DNA of 64,000 nucleotides from contig NZ_JACDIT010000001.1 of the NCBI RefSeq assembly GCF_013839445.1, positions 1,048,658 to 1,112,657 of the forward strand, read 5' to 3'. Below the pieces are notes generated by a model. It saw only the letters and a program-made list of their open reading frames with translations. It was not told the origin of the DNA and ran no database searches. Source of the stretch: Chthonobacter albigriseus (GTDB lineage Bacteria; Pseudomonadota; Alphaproteobacteria; Rhizobiales; Pleomorphomonadaceae). Positions 55,183-64,000 of the stretch are shown here, in pieces. Made by a program: the position numbers and the translations under genes. The stretch's first letter is position 1. Each line of letters starts with the position of its first letter.

Positions 55183-55671
55183 ATGATCTTCTGGTATGAA
55201 CCTCATCCCGCCATGCTGGACAGCGCCAAGCTCAGCGACGTCGACGATCTCGCCGAGATCCATGCGGCGTCCTTCCATCGCGGCTGGTCACCTGCCGAGA
55301 TCGAGGCGCTGCTGGTCCAAGACCGGGTGATCACGGTCGTGCTCCGTCGCAGTTCGCCGTTCGGAACGCGGAGCCCGATCGGCTTCGTGATGGTCCGCGC
55401 CACCGCCGACGAGGCGGAAGTGTTGACGCTTGCGGTGAACCCGCGCCATCGCGGGAAGGGCCATGCCCGCCGGCTGATGGACGAGGCGATCCGTCGGCTC
55501 TACCACGACCGCGTCAAGGCCCTGTTCCTCGAGGTGGACGAGGGCAACGTCCCGGCCCTGACGCTCTACGGCCGGCTCGGCTTCTTGCAGGTCGGGCGAC
55601 GCGGCCAGTACTATGCGGCGCCGGGCGCCAAGGCCTCCGCGGCCCTTGTCATGCGAGCCGATCTCACCTAA
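55183..55671 (+). CDS. rimI: Ribosomal-protein-alanine N-acetyltransferase
   Basis: A 162-residue GNAT acetyltransferase. Motif A is LTLAVNPRHRGKGHARRLMDEA (acetyl-CoA binding RxxGxA/G), followed by LFLEVDEGNVPALTLYGRLGF and VGRRGQYYA, typical of RimI, which acetylates ribosomal protein S18 and in some bacteria other proteins. ATG at 55183 is used; a TTG at 55177 overlapping the tsaB stop is an alternative adding two residues. The tsaB-rimI pairing is widely conserved. Confidence 0.9.
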   Translation: MIFWYEPHPAMLDSAKLSDVDDLAEIHAASFHRGWSPAEIEALLVQDRVITVVLRRSSPFGTRSPIGFVMVRATADEAEVLTLAVNPRHRGKGHARRLMDEAIRRLYHDRVKALFLEVDEGNVPALTLYGRLGFLQVGRRGQYYAAPGAKASAALVMRADLT

Positions 55672-55709
55672 TCGCATTTCCCGAGGCCGAACGGCGCCAG
55701 TCGAGACAG

Positions 55710-56156
55710 ATGCCCGTGAACCACGATCCGAAGCCTGCGACCTTGGAAGACCAGTGCGTGTCGAAGGGCATGCGCATGACCGAGCAGCGCCGGGTGATCG
55801 CGCGCGTTCTGGAGAACTCGACCGACCACCCCGACGTGGAGGAGGTCTACCGGCGCGCCTCGGCAATCGACGACAAGATCTCGATCTCCACGGTGTATCG
55901 CACGGTCAAGCTGTTCGAGGATGCGGGCATCATCGCCCGGCACGACTTCCGCGACGGGCGTTCGCGCTACGAGACCGTTCCGGACGAGCACCACGACCAC
56001 CTGATCGATCTCCGGTCCGGACAGGTGATCGAGTTCCGCAACGAAGAGATCGAGGCGCTGCAGGATCTGATCGCCAAGCGGCTCGGCTACCGCCTGGTGG
56101 ATCATCGCCTGGAGCTCTACGCGGTGCCGCTCGACGATCCCAAGAAAAGGGCCTGA
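55710..56156 (+). CDS. Fur-family metal-dependent regulator (Fur/Mur type)
   Basis: A 148-residue ferric uptake regulator family protein. The winged helix is at about 18-80 (GMRMTEQRRVIARVLENST, ISISTVYRTVKLFEDAGII), and the metal region has YETVPDEHHDHLIDL, with the conserved HHDH. It has no C-terminal CxxC pair for a structural zinc (only one Cys). In Rhizobiales the gene at this position is Fur or manganese-responsive Mur; sequence alone does not separate these. It lies between rimI and the acyltransferase gene. Confidence 0.93.
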   Translation: MPVNHDPKPATLEDQCVSKGMRMTEQRRVIARVLENSTDHPDVEEVYRRASAIDDKISISTVYRTVKLFEDAGIIARHDFRDGRSRYETVPDEHHDHLIDLRSGQVIEFRNEEIEALQDLIAKRLGYRLVDHRLELYAVPLDDPKKRA

Positions 56157-56161
56157 CCGGG

Positions 56162-56956
56162 GTGACTTGGGCGCGGCTCAGACCTTTCGTCGTCCTGCCG
56201 CCCTTCGTGCTCGTGGCGCTGCTGGTCATCCCCGTGCAGATGCTGGCGCTGCGCTTCGGCTGGCGGCTCAGCCATCGCCTGCCGATTTTTTTCCACCGGT
56301 TCGCCTGCCGTGTGCTCGGCGTGCGCGTCACGGTCCGGGGCACGCCGGAAACCGGCCGCCCGCTGCTGATCGCGGCCAACCACGTCTCCTGGCTCGACAT
56401 CGTGGTGATCGGCTCGCTGTTTCCGGTGTGCTTCATCGCCAAGAGCGAAGTCGCGACCTGGCCGCTGTTCGGGTCGCTGGCCAGACTGCAGCGTACCGTG
56501 TTCGTGGAGCGCGAACGCCGAAGCAAGACGCAGGACCAGGCGCGCGAGATCGCCGAACGGCTGTCCGACGGCGATGCGATGGTGCTGTTCGCGGAGGGCA
56601 CCACGGGGGACGGCAACATGCTGCTGCCGTTCCGGTCGTCCTTGATCGGCGCAGCCCGGGCCGCCATCGATGCAGGCGGCCACAGCCACGTGCTCGTCCA
56701 GCCGGTCGCGGTGGCCTACACGCGGCTGCAAGGCCTGCCGATGGGGCGCCAGTGGCGTCCGCTGGTCTCGTGGATCGGGGACATCGAGCTGCCGCCCCAC
56801 CTGATGCAGATCGCCCGCGAGGGTGCAGTCGACGTCACCGTGCTGTTCGGCGAGCCGATCTCGTTCGACCGCGACGGCGACCGCAAGCGGGTGACCGCCC
56901 AAGCCGAGGCCAGCGTCCGGCTGCTTCTCGCCGAAACCCTTCGCACCGGGGGATGA
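56162..56956 (+). CDS. 1-acyl-sn-glycerol-3-phosphate acyltransferase-like protein
   Basis: A 264-residue PlsC-family acyltransferase with an N-terminal membrane helix (VVLPPFVLVALLVIPVQMLAL). The catalytic NHX4D motif is in AANHVSWLDIVVIG, and a conserved FVERERRSK plus FAEGTTGDGN give the glycerol-phosphate binding region. It probably makes phosphatidic acid or an aminolipid such as ornithine lipid (OlsA-like); neither can be confirmed. It starts with GTG 5 bases after the fur-family stop. Confidence 0.9.
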   Translation: MTWARLRPFVVLPPFVLVALLVIPVQMLALRFGWRLSHRLPIFFHRFACRVLGVRVTVRGTPETGRPLLIAANHVSWLDIVVIGSLFPVCFIAKSEVATWPLFGSLARLQRTVFVERERRSKTQDQAREIAERLSDGDAMVLFAEGTTGDGNMLLPFRSSLIGAARAAIDAGGHSHVLVQPVAVAYTRLQGLPMGRQWRPLVSWIGDIELPPHLMQIAREGAVDVTVLFGEPISFDRDGDRKRVTAQAEASVRLLLAETLRTGG

Positions 56957-57083
56957 CGGGACAAGCCAGTCGCGCGGGGTTGAAGGAGGCGCTATTCTCA
57001 AGGGAGGCGAAACCGGATAGACGTCTGCCCTTCAGAAAACCTCCGGCCCTTGCGGCCGGGTCCAGGAGCAATGGTTCCATCAC

Positions 57084-58505
<1,422 letters not shown>

Positions 58506-58545
58506 CGGCGGCCGACCTTCCCTTCCTCGCCGTTCCGGAGCTCGA

Positions 58546-59559
58546 ATGACCCACGCCTCGGACATGACCCACGTGGTGCTCGTTTTCGACGACAACCGTC
58601 TGATCGGCGATCTCTACGGTCAGTTCGACCAGAACCTCGCCCTCGTGGAGCAGAGGCTCGGAGTGGACGCCACCGCCAGGGGCAACCAGGTCACCATCCG
58701 CGGGCCCCATGACGCCTGCGCACGGGCCCGGGACGTTCTGGAGGCGCTCTACGGTCGGCTGCAGGCCGGGGAGGAAGTCGGGACCGGCGACGTGGAAGGA
58801 GCGATCCGCATGGCCATCGCCGTCGAGGGACAGCTGGCGCTGCCGACGTTGGAGCCGAAGACGCGGCTGAAGCTGGCGCAGATCGCCACACGCCGTAAGA
58901 CGGTGGTCGCCCGCAACCCGGCACAGGACGCCTACATCCGTGCGATGGATCGTTCGTCGTTGGTGTTCGGGCTGGGTCCGGCCGGCACTGGCAAGACCTA
59001 TCTCGCCGTCGCCTACGCGGCCGCCCTGCTGGAGCGGGGCGATGTCGCGCGGCTGATCCTGTCCCGGCCGGCGGTCGAGGCGGGGGAGCGGCTCGGCTTC
59101 CTGCCCGGTGACATGCGGGAGAAGATCGACCCCTACCTCAGGCCGCTCTATGACGCACTCTACGACATGATGCAGCCGGAAAAGGTGGAGCGCGCGCTCA
59201 CCTCCGGAGCGATCGAAGTGGCGCCGCTCGCCTTCATGCGCGGGCGCACGCTCGCCAACGCCGCGGTGATCCTGGACGAGGCGCAGAACACCACGTCGAT
59301 GCAGATGAAGATGTTCCTGACCCGCCTCGGCGATGGCTCCAAGATGATCGTCACCGGCGACCCGACGCAGGTGGACCTGCCGCCCGGCCAGGTGTCCGGC
59401 CTGGTCGAGGCGACGCGGATCCTGAAGGAGACGCCGGGCGTCGTGCAGGTGCGCTTCACCCACGAGGACGTGGTGCGCCACGAACTGGTCGCCCGCATCG
59501 TCAAGGCCTACGACGACGACTCGCGCGACAAGCTGGCGCGCAAGGAAGGCGGCGCGTGA
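58546..59559 (+). CDS. phoH: PhoH-family ATPase
   Basis: A 337-residue PhoH-like protein: N-terminal KH-like region, then an ATPase of the PhoH group with Walker A FGLGPAGTGKTYLAVAYA and Walker B VILDEAQNTT; GDPTQVDLPPG is the sensor region. It is paired with ybeY in nearly all bacteria, and the pair is linked to rRNA processing. Its stop overlaps the ybeY GTG start (GTGA). Confidence 0.95.
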   Translation: MTHASDMTHVVLVFDDNRLIGDLYGQFDQNLALVEQRLGVDATARGNQVTIRGPHDACARARDVLEALYGRLQAGEEVGTGDVEGAIRMAIAVEGQLALPTLEPKTRLKLAQIATRRKTVVARNPAQDAYIRAMDRSSLVFGLGPAGTGKTYLAVAYAAALLERGDVARLILSRPAVEAGERLGFLPGDMREKIDPYLRPLYDALYDMMQPEKVERALTSGAIEVAPLAFMRGRTLANAAVILDEAQNTTSMQMKMFLTRLGDGSKMIVTGDPTQVDLPPGQVSGLVEATRILKETPGVVQVRFTHEDVVRHELVARIVKAYDDDSRDKLARKEGGA

Positions 59560-60062
59560 TCGGGTCCGAGGTGATCGCCGACATTCGGATCGAAGCGGGC
59601 GACTGGGGTGATCCGGAGATCCTGGAGGCGATGATCTCCGGGGCGGTGGCGCTGGCCGCCTCCAGAGCCGACGCGGAGATCATGCCGGGCTCGGAGGTTT
59701 CGGTGCTTCTCACCGACGATGCGAGCGTGCGGGTGCTCAACCGCGAGCACCGCGGCATCGACAAACCCACCAATGTGCTTTCCTTCCCCCAAGACGATCC
59801 GGATGCGGACGCCTATGGCCCGCTTCTGGGCGACATCGTCGTGGCGCATGAGACCGTCGTGCGGGAGGCCATCGACGGCGGGCTTCCTTTCAGTCATCAT
59901 CTGACCCACATGATCGTGCATGGTTTTCTGCATCTGGTCGGCTACGATCACATGCAGGACGACGAGGCCGAGGAGATGGAGCGGCTGGAAACCGACATCC
60001 TCGCGGCGCTCGACATCCCCGACCCTTACGCCGAGCCGCCGATGGACGGGGCAGGCCACTGA
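59556..60062 (+). CDS. ybeY: Endoribonuclease YbeY
   Basis: YbeY, 168 residues, a zinc-dependent endoribonuclease needed for 16S rRNA 3' end maturation and ribosome quality control. The metal motif is HMIVHGFLHLVGYDHMQDDE (HxxxHxxxxxH). GTG at 59556 overlaps the phoH stop, indicating coupling. It has the standard N-terminal RxLNREHRGIDKPTNVLSFP-type region (VLNREHRGIDKPTNVLSF). Confidence 0.96.
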   Translation: MIGSEVIADIRIEAGDWGDPEILEAMISGAVALAASRADAEIMPGSEVSVLLTDDASVRVLNREHRGIDKPTNVLSFPQDDPDADAYGPLLGDIVVAHETVVREAIDGGLPFSHHLTHMIVHGFLHLVGYDHMQDDEAEEMERLETDILAALDIPDPYAEPPMDGAGH

Positions 60063-60089
60063 GGGACCGGGGCGGGATTCTTTGGACCG

Positions 60090-61142
60090 ATGAGCGACAG
60101 CGACACACAGAGTAGCAGCGCGGCCTCCTTCGTGGCTCCCGGCATGCCCCCAGCAGGCACCGGCGTGGACACGAACGGGACGCCGCTTCCGATCGTCAGC
60201 TGGCTGGACCGGCTGCGGGAGGCCTTCGGCTTCCGACCTGCCTCGCTCAGGCAGAACCTGGAGACGGCGCTCAGCCAGGAGGACGCGCTCGACGCGGCCT
60301 TCTCGCCGGAAGAGCGGGCGATGATCCGCAACATCCTCCGGCTGCGCGAAACGCGCGTCGACGACGTGATGGTGCCGCGGGCGGATATCGAGGCCGTGTC
60401 CGAGGAGATCCCGCTGTCCGACCTGCTCCTGACCTTCGAACAGTCCGGCCATTCGCGCATGCCGGTCTACCGCAAGACGCTCGACGACGCGGTGGGCATG
60501 GTCCACATCAAGGACCTGATGGCCTACGTGACCACGCGGGGCCGGCGCCAGACAGGCGAAGGAGAGGACATCTCCCTCGACCTCGGGCTGGTGGACCTGT
60601 CGTTGCCGCTGGTGCAGGCCGAACTGGTCAGGCCGGTGCTCTTCGTGCCGCCCTCGATGCCGGCCACCGACCTGCTGGCGAAGATGCAGGCGGCGCGGAT
60701 CCAGATGGCCCTGGTGATCGACGAGTACGGCGGAACGGACGGCATCGTCTCCATCGAAGACGTGGTGGAGACCATCGTCGGGGAGATCGACGACGAGCAC
60801 GACGAAGAGGACGCGCCGATGGTCACGGAGACCGGCGAGGGCGTCTATCTCGCCGACGCGCGCGCAGACCTCGACGACGTGGTGGCGGTGATCGGGCCCG
60901 AGTTCAAGGTCGACGACTACGACGACGAAGTGGACACGCTTGGCGGCCTGCTGTTCGCGCTGCTCGGCAGGATCCCGGCCCGGGGCGAGGTGGTGACGGC
61001 GGACGAGCTGCCGGGCTTCGAGATCGAGGTGGTGGAAGCAGATCCGCGGCGCCTGCAGAAGGTGCGGATCCTGAAGCTCGCCGACGGCGAGGTAAGCGGC
61101 CGCAGCCATGTGCTGGACGCGGTCCCGCCCCATCCGGGGTGA
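60090..61142 (+). CDS. CorC/TlyC-family CBS-domain protein
   Basis: A 350-residue soluble protein of the HlyC/CorC family without the membrane domain: about 80 residues lead in, then paired CBS domains (LRETRVDDVMVPRADIEAV, FEQSGHSRMPVYRKTLDDA, IQMALVIDEYGGTDGIVS), then a CorC_HlyC transporter-associated domain (LDDVVAVIGPEF, VDTLGGLLFALLGR). Members influence Mg2+/Co2+ efflux with CorA. It follows ybeY by 27 bases in the same conserved order. Confidence 0.95.
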   Translation: MSDSDTQSSSAASFVAPGMPPAGTGVDTNGTPLPIVSWLDRLREAFGFRPASLRQNLETALSQEDALDAAFSPEERAMIRNILRLRETRVDDVMVPRADIEAVSEEIPLSDLLLTFEQSGHSRMPVYRKTLDDAVGMVHIKDLMAYVTTRGRRQTGEGEDISLDLGLVDLSLPLVQAELVRPVLFVPPSMPATDLLAKMQAARIQMALVIDEYGGTDGIVSIEDVVETIVGEIDDEHDEEDAPMVTETGEGVYLADARADLDDVVAVIGPEFKVDDYDDEVDTLGGLLFALLGRIPARGEVVTADELPGFEIEVVEADPRRLQKVRILKLADGEVSGRSHVLDAVPPHPG

Positions 61143-61234
61143 CGCGGACCAGCCGGTTTTTCGCAGAACCGGCGGACAAACCGTTTCCCGAGCGACCCAA
61201 GCTTGACCTGACCGATCGGAGCCGACCACGCTCC

Positions 61235-61262
61235 GGTCGAATCCGCTGATTCGGCTTCGACC
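61235..61262 (+). repeat. Hairpin upstream of lnt
   Basis: GGTCGAA-T-CCG / CGG-C-TTCGACC folds as a 10-pair stem with one mismatched pair, loop CTGATT, 44 bases before the lnt start. Another stem, GCCGGTT/AACCGGC, lies just after the upstream stop. Terminator or leader structure. Confidence 0.55.
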
Positions 61263-61306
61263 AGCCCGGGGGCGGACGAGGTGGGTTGCTTCCTGAAGGA
61301 GAGACG

Positions 61307-62902
61307 ATGCGATCGGTCGCGGATGCCGTGATCCTGTCCTGGGGGTGGCGGCGGTTTCTCGTCGCCTTCGTCGCCGGAGCCCTCTCCGCCCTGTCGCTGG
61401 CCCCGATCCACGCGGCGCCGATCCTGCTCCTGACGATCCCGGTGCTGGTGCTGCTCCTAGACGGGGCGATCGCGCCAGCGGCGCACGGCGTCCGGCGGGC
61501 CCGACCGGCGGCGGCGGTCGGCTGGTGGTTCGGGTTCGGCTACTTCCTGGCCGGCCTCTGGTGGGTCGGAGCAGCCTTCCTGGTCGACGCCGAGGCCTTC
61601 GGGTGGATGATGCCGTTCGCGGTGGTCGCCCTGCCCGCGGGTCTGGCTCTGTTCTTCGCGTTCGGCACGCTGATCGCCCGGTTCCTCTGGGTGGAGAGCC
61701 CGATGCGGATCTTCGCACTGGCCGTCGGCCTCACCACGGCGGAGTGGCTGCGGGGGCATGTGCTCACCGGGTTTCCGTGGAACCTCCTCGGCCAGGCTGC
61801 CGGCTTCACCGACGTGACGGCCCAGGCAGCGAGCGTGGTGGGCGTCTATGGCCTCACCGCCCTTACGCTGGTGGTCGCCGCTGCCCCTGTCGTGCTGCTC
61901 GACGCCCCTCGGCGACGCTGGACCCGGCAGGCGGCGCTCGGCATCGCGGCGCTCCTCCTGGCCGCGGATGTCGGCTATGGCGTGCTGCGGCTCGCCCATG
62001 CGGGTGCGCCCGGAGACGCGGTGATCCCGGACATGCGGGTGCGGATCGTGCAGCCGGCGATCGCGCAATCGCTGAAGTGGGATCCGGACGAGGCCAAGAA
62101 GACGCTCGACACGCTGGTCGAGCTCTCCGACCTGAAGACCGGCCCGGAGACACTCGGCGCGATCAGCTTCACGCACATCATCTGGCCGGAGACGGCGGTC
62201 CCCTTCTTCCTGACCGAGGAGCCGCAGGCGCTGTCGCAGATCGGCGACATGCTGCCGGTCGGCACGACCCTGATCACCGGGGCGCCGCGCGTCGTGCCGG
62301 GCGGCGACGGGGCGAAACAGTATTTCAACAGCGTCTACGTGGTGGACGATCGCGGCCGGATCGTGGACGCCTATGACAAGGCGCACCTCGTGCCGTTCGG
62401 CGAATACCTGCCCATGGAGGATGTCCTCGGCCGCATCGGCCTGAAGCAACTGGTGCAATCCGTCGGAGGTTTTTCCTCCGGGCCTGGCTTGCGAACACTG
62501 GTGATTCCCGGCGCGATCAAGGTCGGTTTCCTGATCTGCTACGAGATCATCTTTCCCGGCGCGGCCACCGCGGCCGAAGATCGGCCGTCCATTCTCATCA
62601 ATGTGACGAACGATGGGTGGTTCGGTGCAACCTCCGGGCCGTACCAGCACCTGGACCAGGCGCGGCTTCGTGCAATCGAAGAAGGAATACCCGTTCTACG
62701 GGCAGCAAATACCGGCATTTCCGCGGTGGTCGATCCTTACGGCCGTGTGGTTGCGCAGGAAGGACTCGGCAATCGCGGAACAGTCGATTCCACCGTTCCC
62801 AGTCCTATCCTTGCGACTGTTTTTTCCGACTATGGCTCATATTTCTTATTAACGTTCTACCTGTTTTCGGCCATCTTCATAGCCGCAGGCGCGCGCAAGT
62901 AA
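61307..62902 (+). CDS. lnt: Apolipoprotein N-acyltransferase
   Basis: Lnt, 531 residues, an inner-membrane enzyme that adds the third acyl chain to lipoproteins. About six N-terminal hydrophobic helices precede a nitrilase domain with the triad Glu in IIWPETAVPFF, Lys in YDKAHLVPFGEYLP and Cys in GFLICYEIIFP. VTNDGWFGATSGPYQHL is a family hallmark. ATG at 61307 has AAGGAG 7 bases upstream; an earlier TTG at 61286 is less likely. Confidence 0.96.
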   Translation: MRSVADAVILSWGWRRFLVAFVAGALSALSLAPIHAAPILLLTIPVLVLLLDGAIAPAAHGVRRARPAAAVGWWFGFGYFLAGLWWVGAAFLVDAEAFGWMMPFAVVALPAGLALFFAFGTLIARFLWVESPMRIFALAVGLTTAEWLRGHVLTGFPWNLLGQAAGFTDVTAQAASVVGVYGLTALTLVVAAAPVVLLDAPRRRWTRQAALGIAALLLAADVGYGVLRLAHAGAPGDAVIPDMRVRIVQPAIAQSLKWDPDEAKKTLDTLVELSDLKTGPETLGAISFTHIIWPETAVPFFLTEEPQALSQIGDMLPVGTTLITGAPRVVPGGDGAKQYFNSVYVVDDRGRIVDAYDKAHLVPFGEYLPMEDVLGRIGLKQLVQSVGGFSSGPGLRTLVIPGAIKVGFLICYEIIFPGAATAAEDRPSILINVTNDGWFGATSGPYQHLDQARLRAIEEGIPVLRAANTGISAVVDPYGRVVAQEGLGNRGTVDSTVPSPILATVFSDYGSYFLLTFYLFSAIFIAAGARK

Positions 62903-62910
62903 CCGTGGAA

Positions 62911-62980
62911 GAGTTGACAACCACTAAACCCAGGCTGATTATCCGAACAGTCGAGAAATAACTACTGGTTGTTTCAACTC
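62911..62980 (+). promoter_or_regulatory. Promoter with overlapping inverted repeat before xre gene
   Basis: A -35 TTGACA (62914-62919), 17-base spacer and -10-like GATTAT (62937-62942). Around it, GAGTTGA and CAACCA in 62911-62923 are mirrored by TGGTTG and TCAACTC in 62966-62980. The local sequence is AT-rich. Suggests autoregulation of the HTH protein. Confidence 0.55.
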
Positions 62981-63064
62981 GACACTACCGGATGGACAGA
63001 AAAAGACCGCGCCTTCGGTAAAAAAAAAAGAGACTCACAGGTCAAACCGCGAACGAGAAACAAA

Positions 63065-63481
63065 ATGGCCAGCAAAAAATCACCAAACCCGATCGACATT
63101 CATGTCGGCAGTCGCGTTCGTCTTCGCCGTATGATGTTGGGGATGAGCCAGGAAAAGTTGGGTGAGGCTCTCGGCATCACCTTTCAGCAGATCCAGAAGT
63201 ATGAAAAGGGAACAAACCGCGTTGGCGCGAGCCGGCTTCAGCATATCGCCACCGTGCTGAAGGTCCCGGTCTCCTTCTTCTTCGAAGATGCTCCTGGAAC
63301 GCCGGATGAAGCCTTTGGATTCGCGGAAAACCAGCCGCATTCCTATGTCGTCGATTTTCTCTCCTCCTCCGAAGGCCTTTCGCTAAACAAGGCCTTCGTG
63401 CGCATCAAGGATGCCCGCGTCCGCCGTCGGATCGTGGATCTCGTGCAGTCGCTGGCCGGCGAGGAAGAGCCCGTCACCTGA
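63065..63481 (+). CDS. XRE-family helix-turn-helix regulator
   Basis: A 138-residue protein with a Cro/C1-type helix-turn-helix at about 15-70 (VRLRRMMLGMSQEKLGEALG, then TFQQIQKYEKGTNRVGASRL) and a C-terminal region ending with ARVRRRIVDLVQSLAGEE. This is the compact regulator found before metK in many Rhizobiales. ATG at 63065 gives the usual MASKKSPNPIDIHVGSRVR start; a longer frame runs through an A-rich leader. A promoter with an overlapping inverted repeat lies upstream, suggesting autoregulation. Its targets are not known. Confidence 0.92.
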   Translation: MASKKSPNPIDIHVGSRVRLRRMMLGMSQEKLGEALGITFQQIQKYEKGTNRVGASRLQHIATVLKVPVSFFFEDAPGTPDEAFGFAENQPHSYVVDFLSSSEGLSLNKAFVRIKDARVRRRIVDLVQSLAGEEEPVT

Positions 63482-63593
63482 GGCTGCGGCCCCGACAACC
63501 TGCGGCGCGCCGGCATTTACCGCGACCGTGCGCGCCGCTTGATCTTTTGCCGAACCCTTGCGAGAAGGATCACGCTGCAGTGCCGCACGCACA

Positions 63594-63608
63594 GTGGCGT
63601 TACGCTAC
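63594..63608 (+). promoter_or_regulatory. Small hairpin in metK leader
   Basis: GUGGCG-UUA-CGCUAC, six pairs with one G-U, ends 3 bases before the ribosome site GAGGGG (63612-63617). It may affect translation of metK. I could not match the leader to a known SAM riboswitch by eye. Confidence 0.35.
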
Positions 63609-63625
63609 TTTGAGGGGTTCACCCT

Positions 63626-64000
63626 ATGTCTCGACGGAACTATCTCTTCACGAGCGAATCCGTGTCCGAAGGTCATCCGGACAAGGTTTGCGATCGCATC
63701 TCCGACACCATCGTCGATGCCTACCTCGGAGCGGAACCCGAAGCCCGGGTCGCCGCCGAGACGCTCGCCACCACCAACCGCGTCGTGATCGCGGGCGAGG
63801 TGCGCGGCCCCGGTTCCATCACCTCCGACCTGATCGAGCAGCTGGCGCGCGAAGCCATCCGTGACATCGGCTACGAGCAGGACGGTTTCCATTGGCGGAC
63901 CGCCCAGGTCGAGATCCTCCTGCACGCGCAGTCCTCCGACATCGCGCAGGGCGTCGATGCCTCCGGCAACAAGGACGAAGGCGCGGGCGACCAGGGCATC
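63626..64000 (+). CDS. metK: S-adenosylmethionine synthetase (5' part only)
   Basis: The first 125 codons of MetK; the gene continues beyond the window. The product makes S-adenosylmethionine from ATP and methionine. Seen: [20 protein letters not shown] (ATP-binding and Lys/His of the active site), the conserved Glu in [12 protein letters not shown] and the end of the segment at [15 protein letters not shown], the GAGDQG loop. ATG at 63626 has GAGGGG 8 bases upstream. No stop is seen because the window ends. Confidence 0.97.
   Translation, partial: MSRRNYLFTSESVSEGHPDKVCDRISDTIVDAYLGAEPEARVAAETLATTNRVVIAGEVRGPGSITSDLIEQLAREAIRDIGYEQDGFHWRTAQVEILLHAQSSDIAQGVDASGNKDEGAGDQGI

Noticed and set aside
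59508-61718. Minus-strand frame of 736 codons opposite ybeY, corC and lnt
   Set aside because: Shadow; three conserved plus-strand genes account for the sequence.

Overview
The window is GC-rich, densely coded alphaproteobacterial chromosome. Gene order points to Hyphomicrobiales (Rhizobiales): tsaB-rimI-fur-plsC-miaB-phoH-ybeY-corC-lnt-xre-metK, the dnaA/rpsT/mutM/ubiE/ubiB neighbourhood, a porin of the Rhizobiales type, a CoxI/XdhC set with a fused molybdopterin-binding/nucleotidyltransferase protein, and an alphaproteobacterial EF-G paralogue. No insertion sequence, prophage, integrase, tRNA, rRNA or CRISPR array was seen. The genus cannot be named from the sequence.

Layout. 0-6.5 kb: an MFS exporter and the replication block dnaN-recF-gyrB. 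6.6-15.4 kb: an SbtA-like bicarbonate transporter with a LysR regulator, a chemoreceptor, a Crp/Fnr regulator with a YgaP-like membrane protein, a Bcr/CflA exporter, a DUF2336 protein, a Pmp3 proteolipid and a UDP-glucuronate decarboxylase. 15.6-21.8 kb: an EF-G-like GTPase, a lipid kinase, then an unusual redox pair: a cytochrome b561 fused to an ethylbenzene-dehydrogenase-type haem domain, and a 2Fe-2S/FAD reductase. 21.8-29 kb (minus strand): a GGDEF-EAL protein translationally coupled to a PstS-like binding protein, a YbhN-type membrane protein, a DUF1003 protein and DegP. 29-34.4 kb: a two-component system divergent from degP, a porin, and an orphan regulator whose receiver lacks the phosphorylation residues, in an operon with an ArsR protein. 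34.5-41.2 kb: probable arginine transaminase pathway genes (aruI, aruH), isovaleryl-CoA dehydrogenase, enoyl-CoA hydratase, a Gly-rich secreted protein with pentapeptide repeats and a coupled TrxR-like flavoprotein. 41.2-47.8 kb: dnaA, rhodanese, rpsT, mutM, ubiE, ubiB. 47.8-54.4 kb: an adenosine-kinase-like enzyme, an EI24 membrane protein, molybdoenzyme maturation genes and two RNA methyltransferases. 54.5-64 kb: the conserved housekeeping run ending in a truncated metK.

The observations most worth following are: (1) an almost identical TTTACAT-N3-TTTACAT direct repeat in front of both the porin and the pseudo-receiver regulator; (2) the cytochrome b/EB_dh plus ferredoxin-reductase pair behind a CtrA-like site; (3) the binding protein coupled to a GGDEF-EAL protein; (4) the pentapeptide-repeat secreted protein coupled to a TrxR-like enzyme; (5) clear palindromic operators before aruI-aruH and ivd. 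Functions rest on recognised motifs read by eye; no database search was possible.
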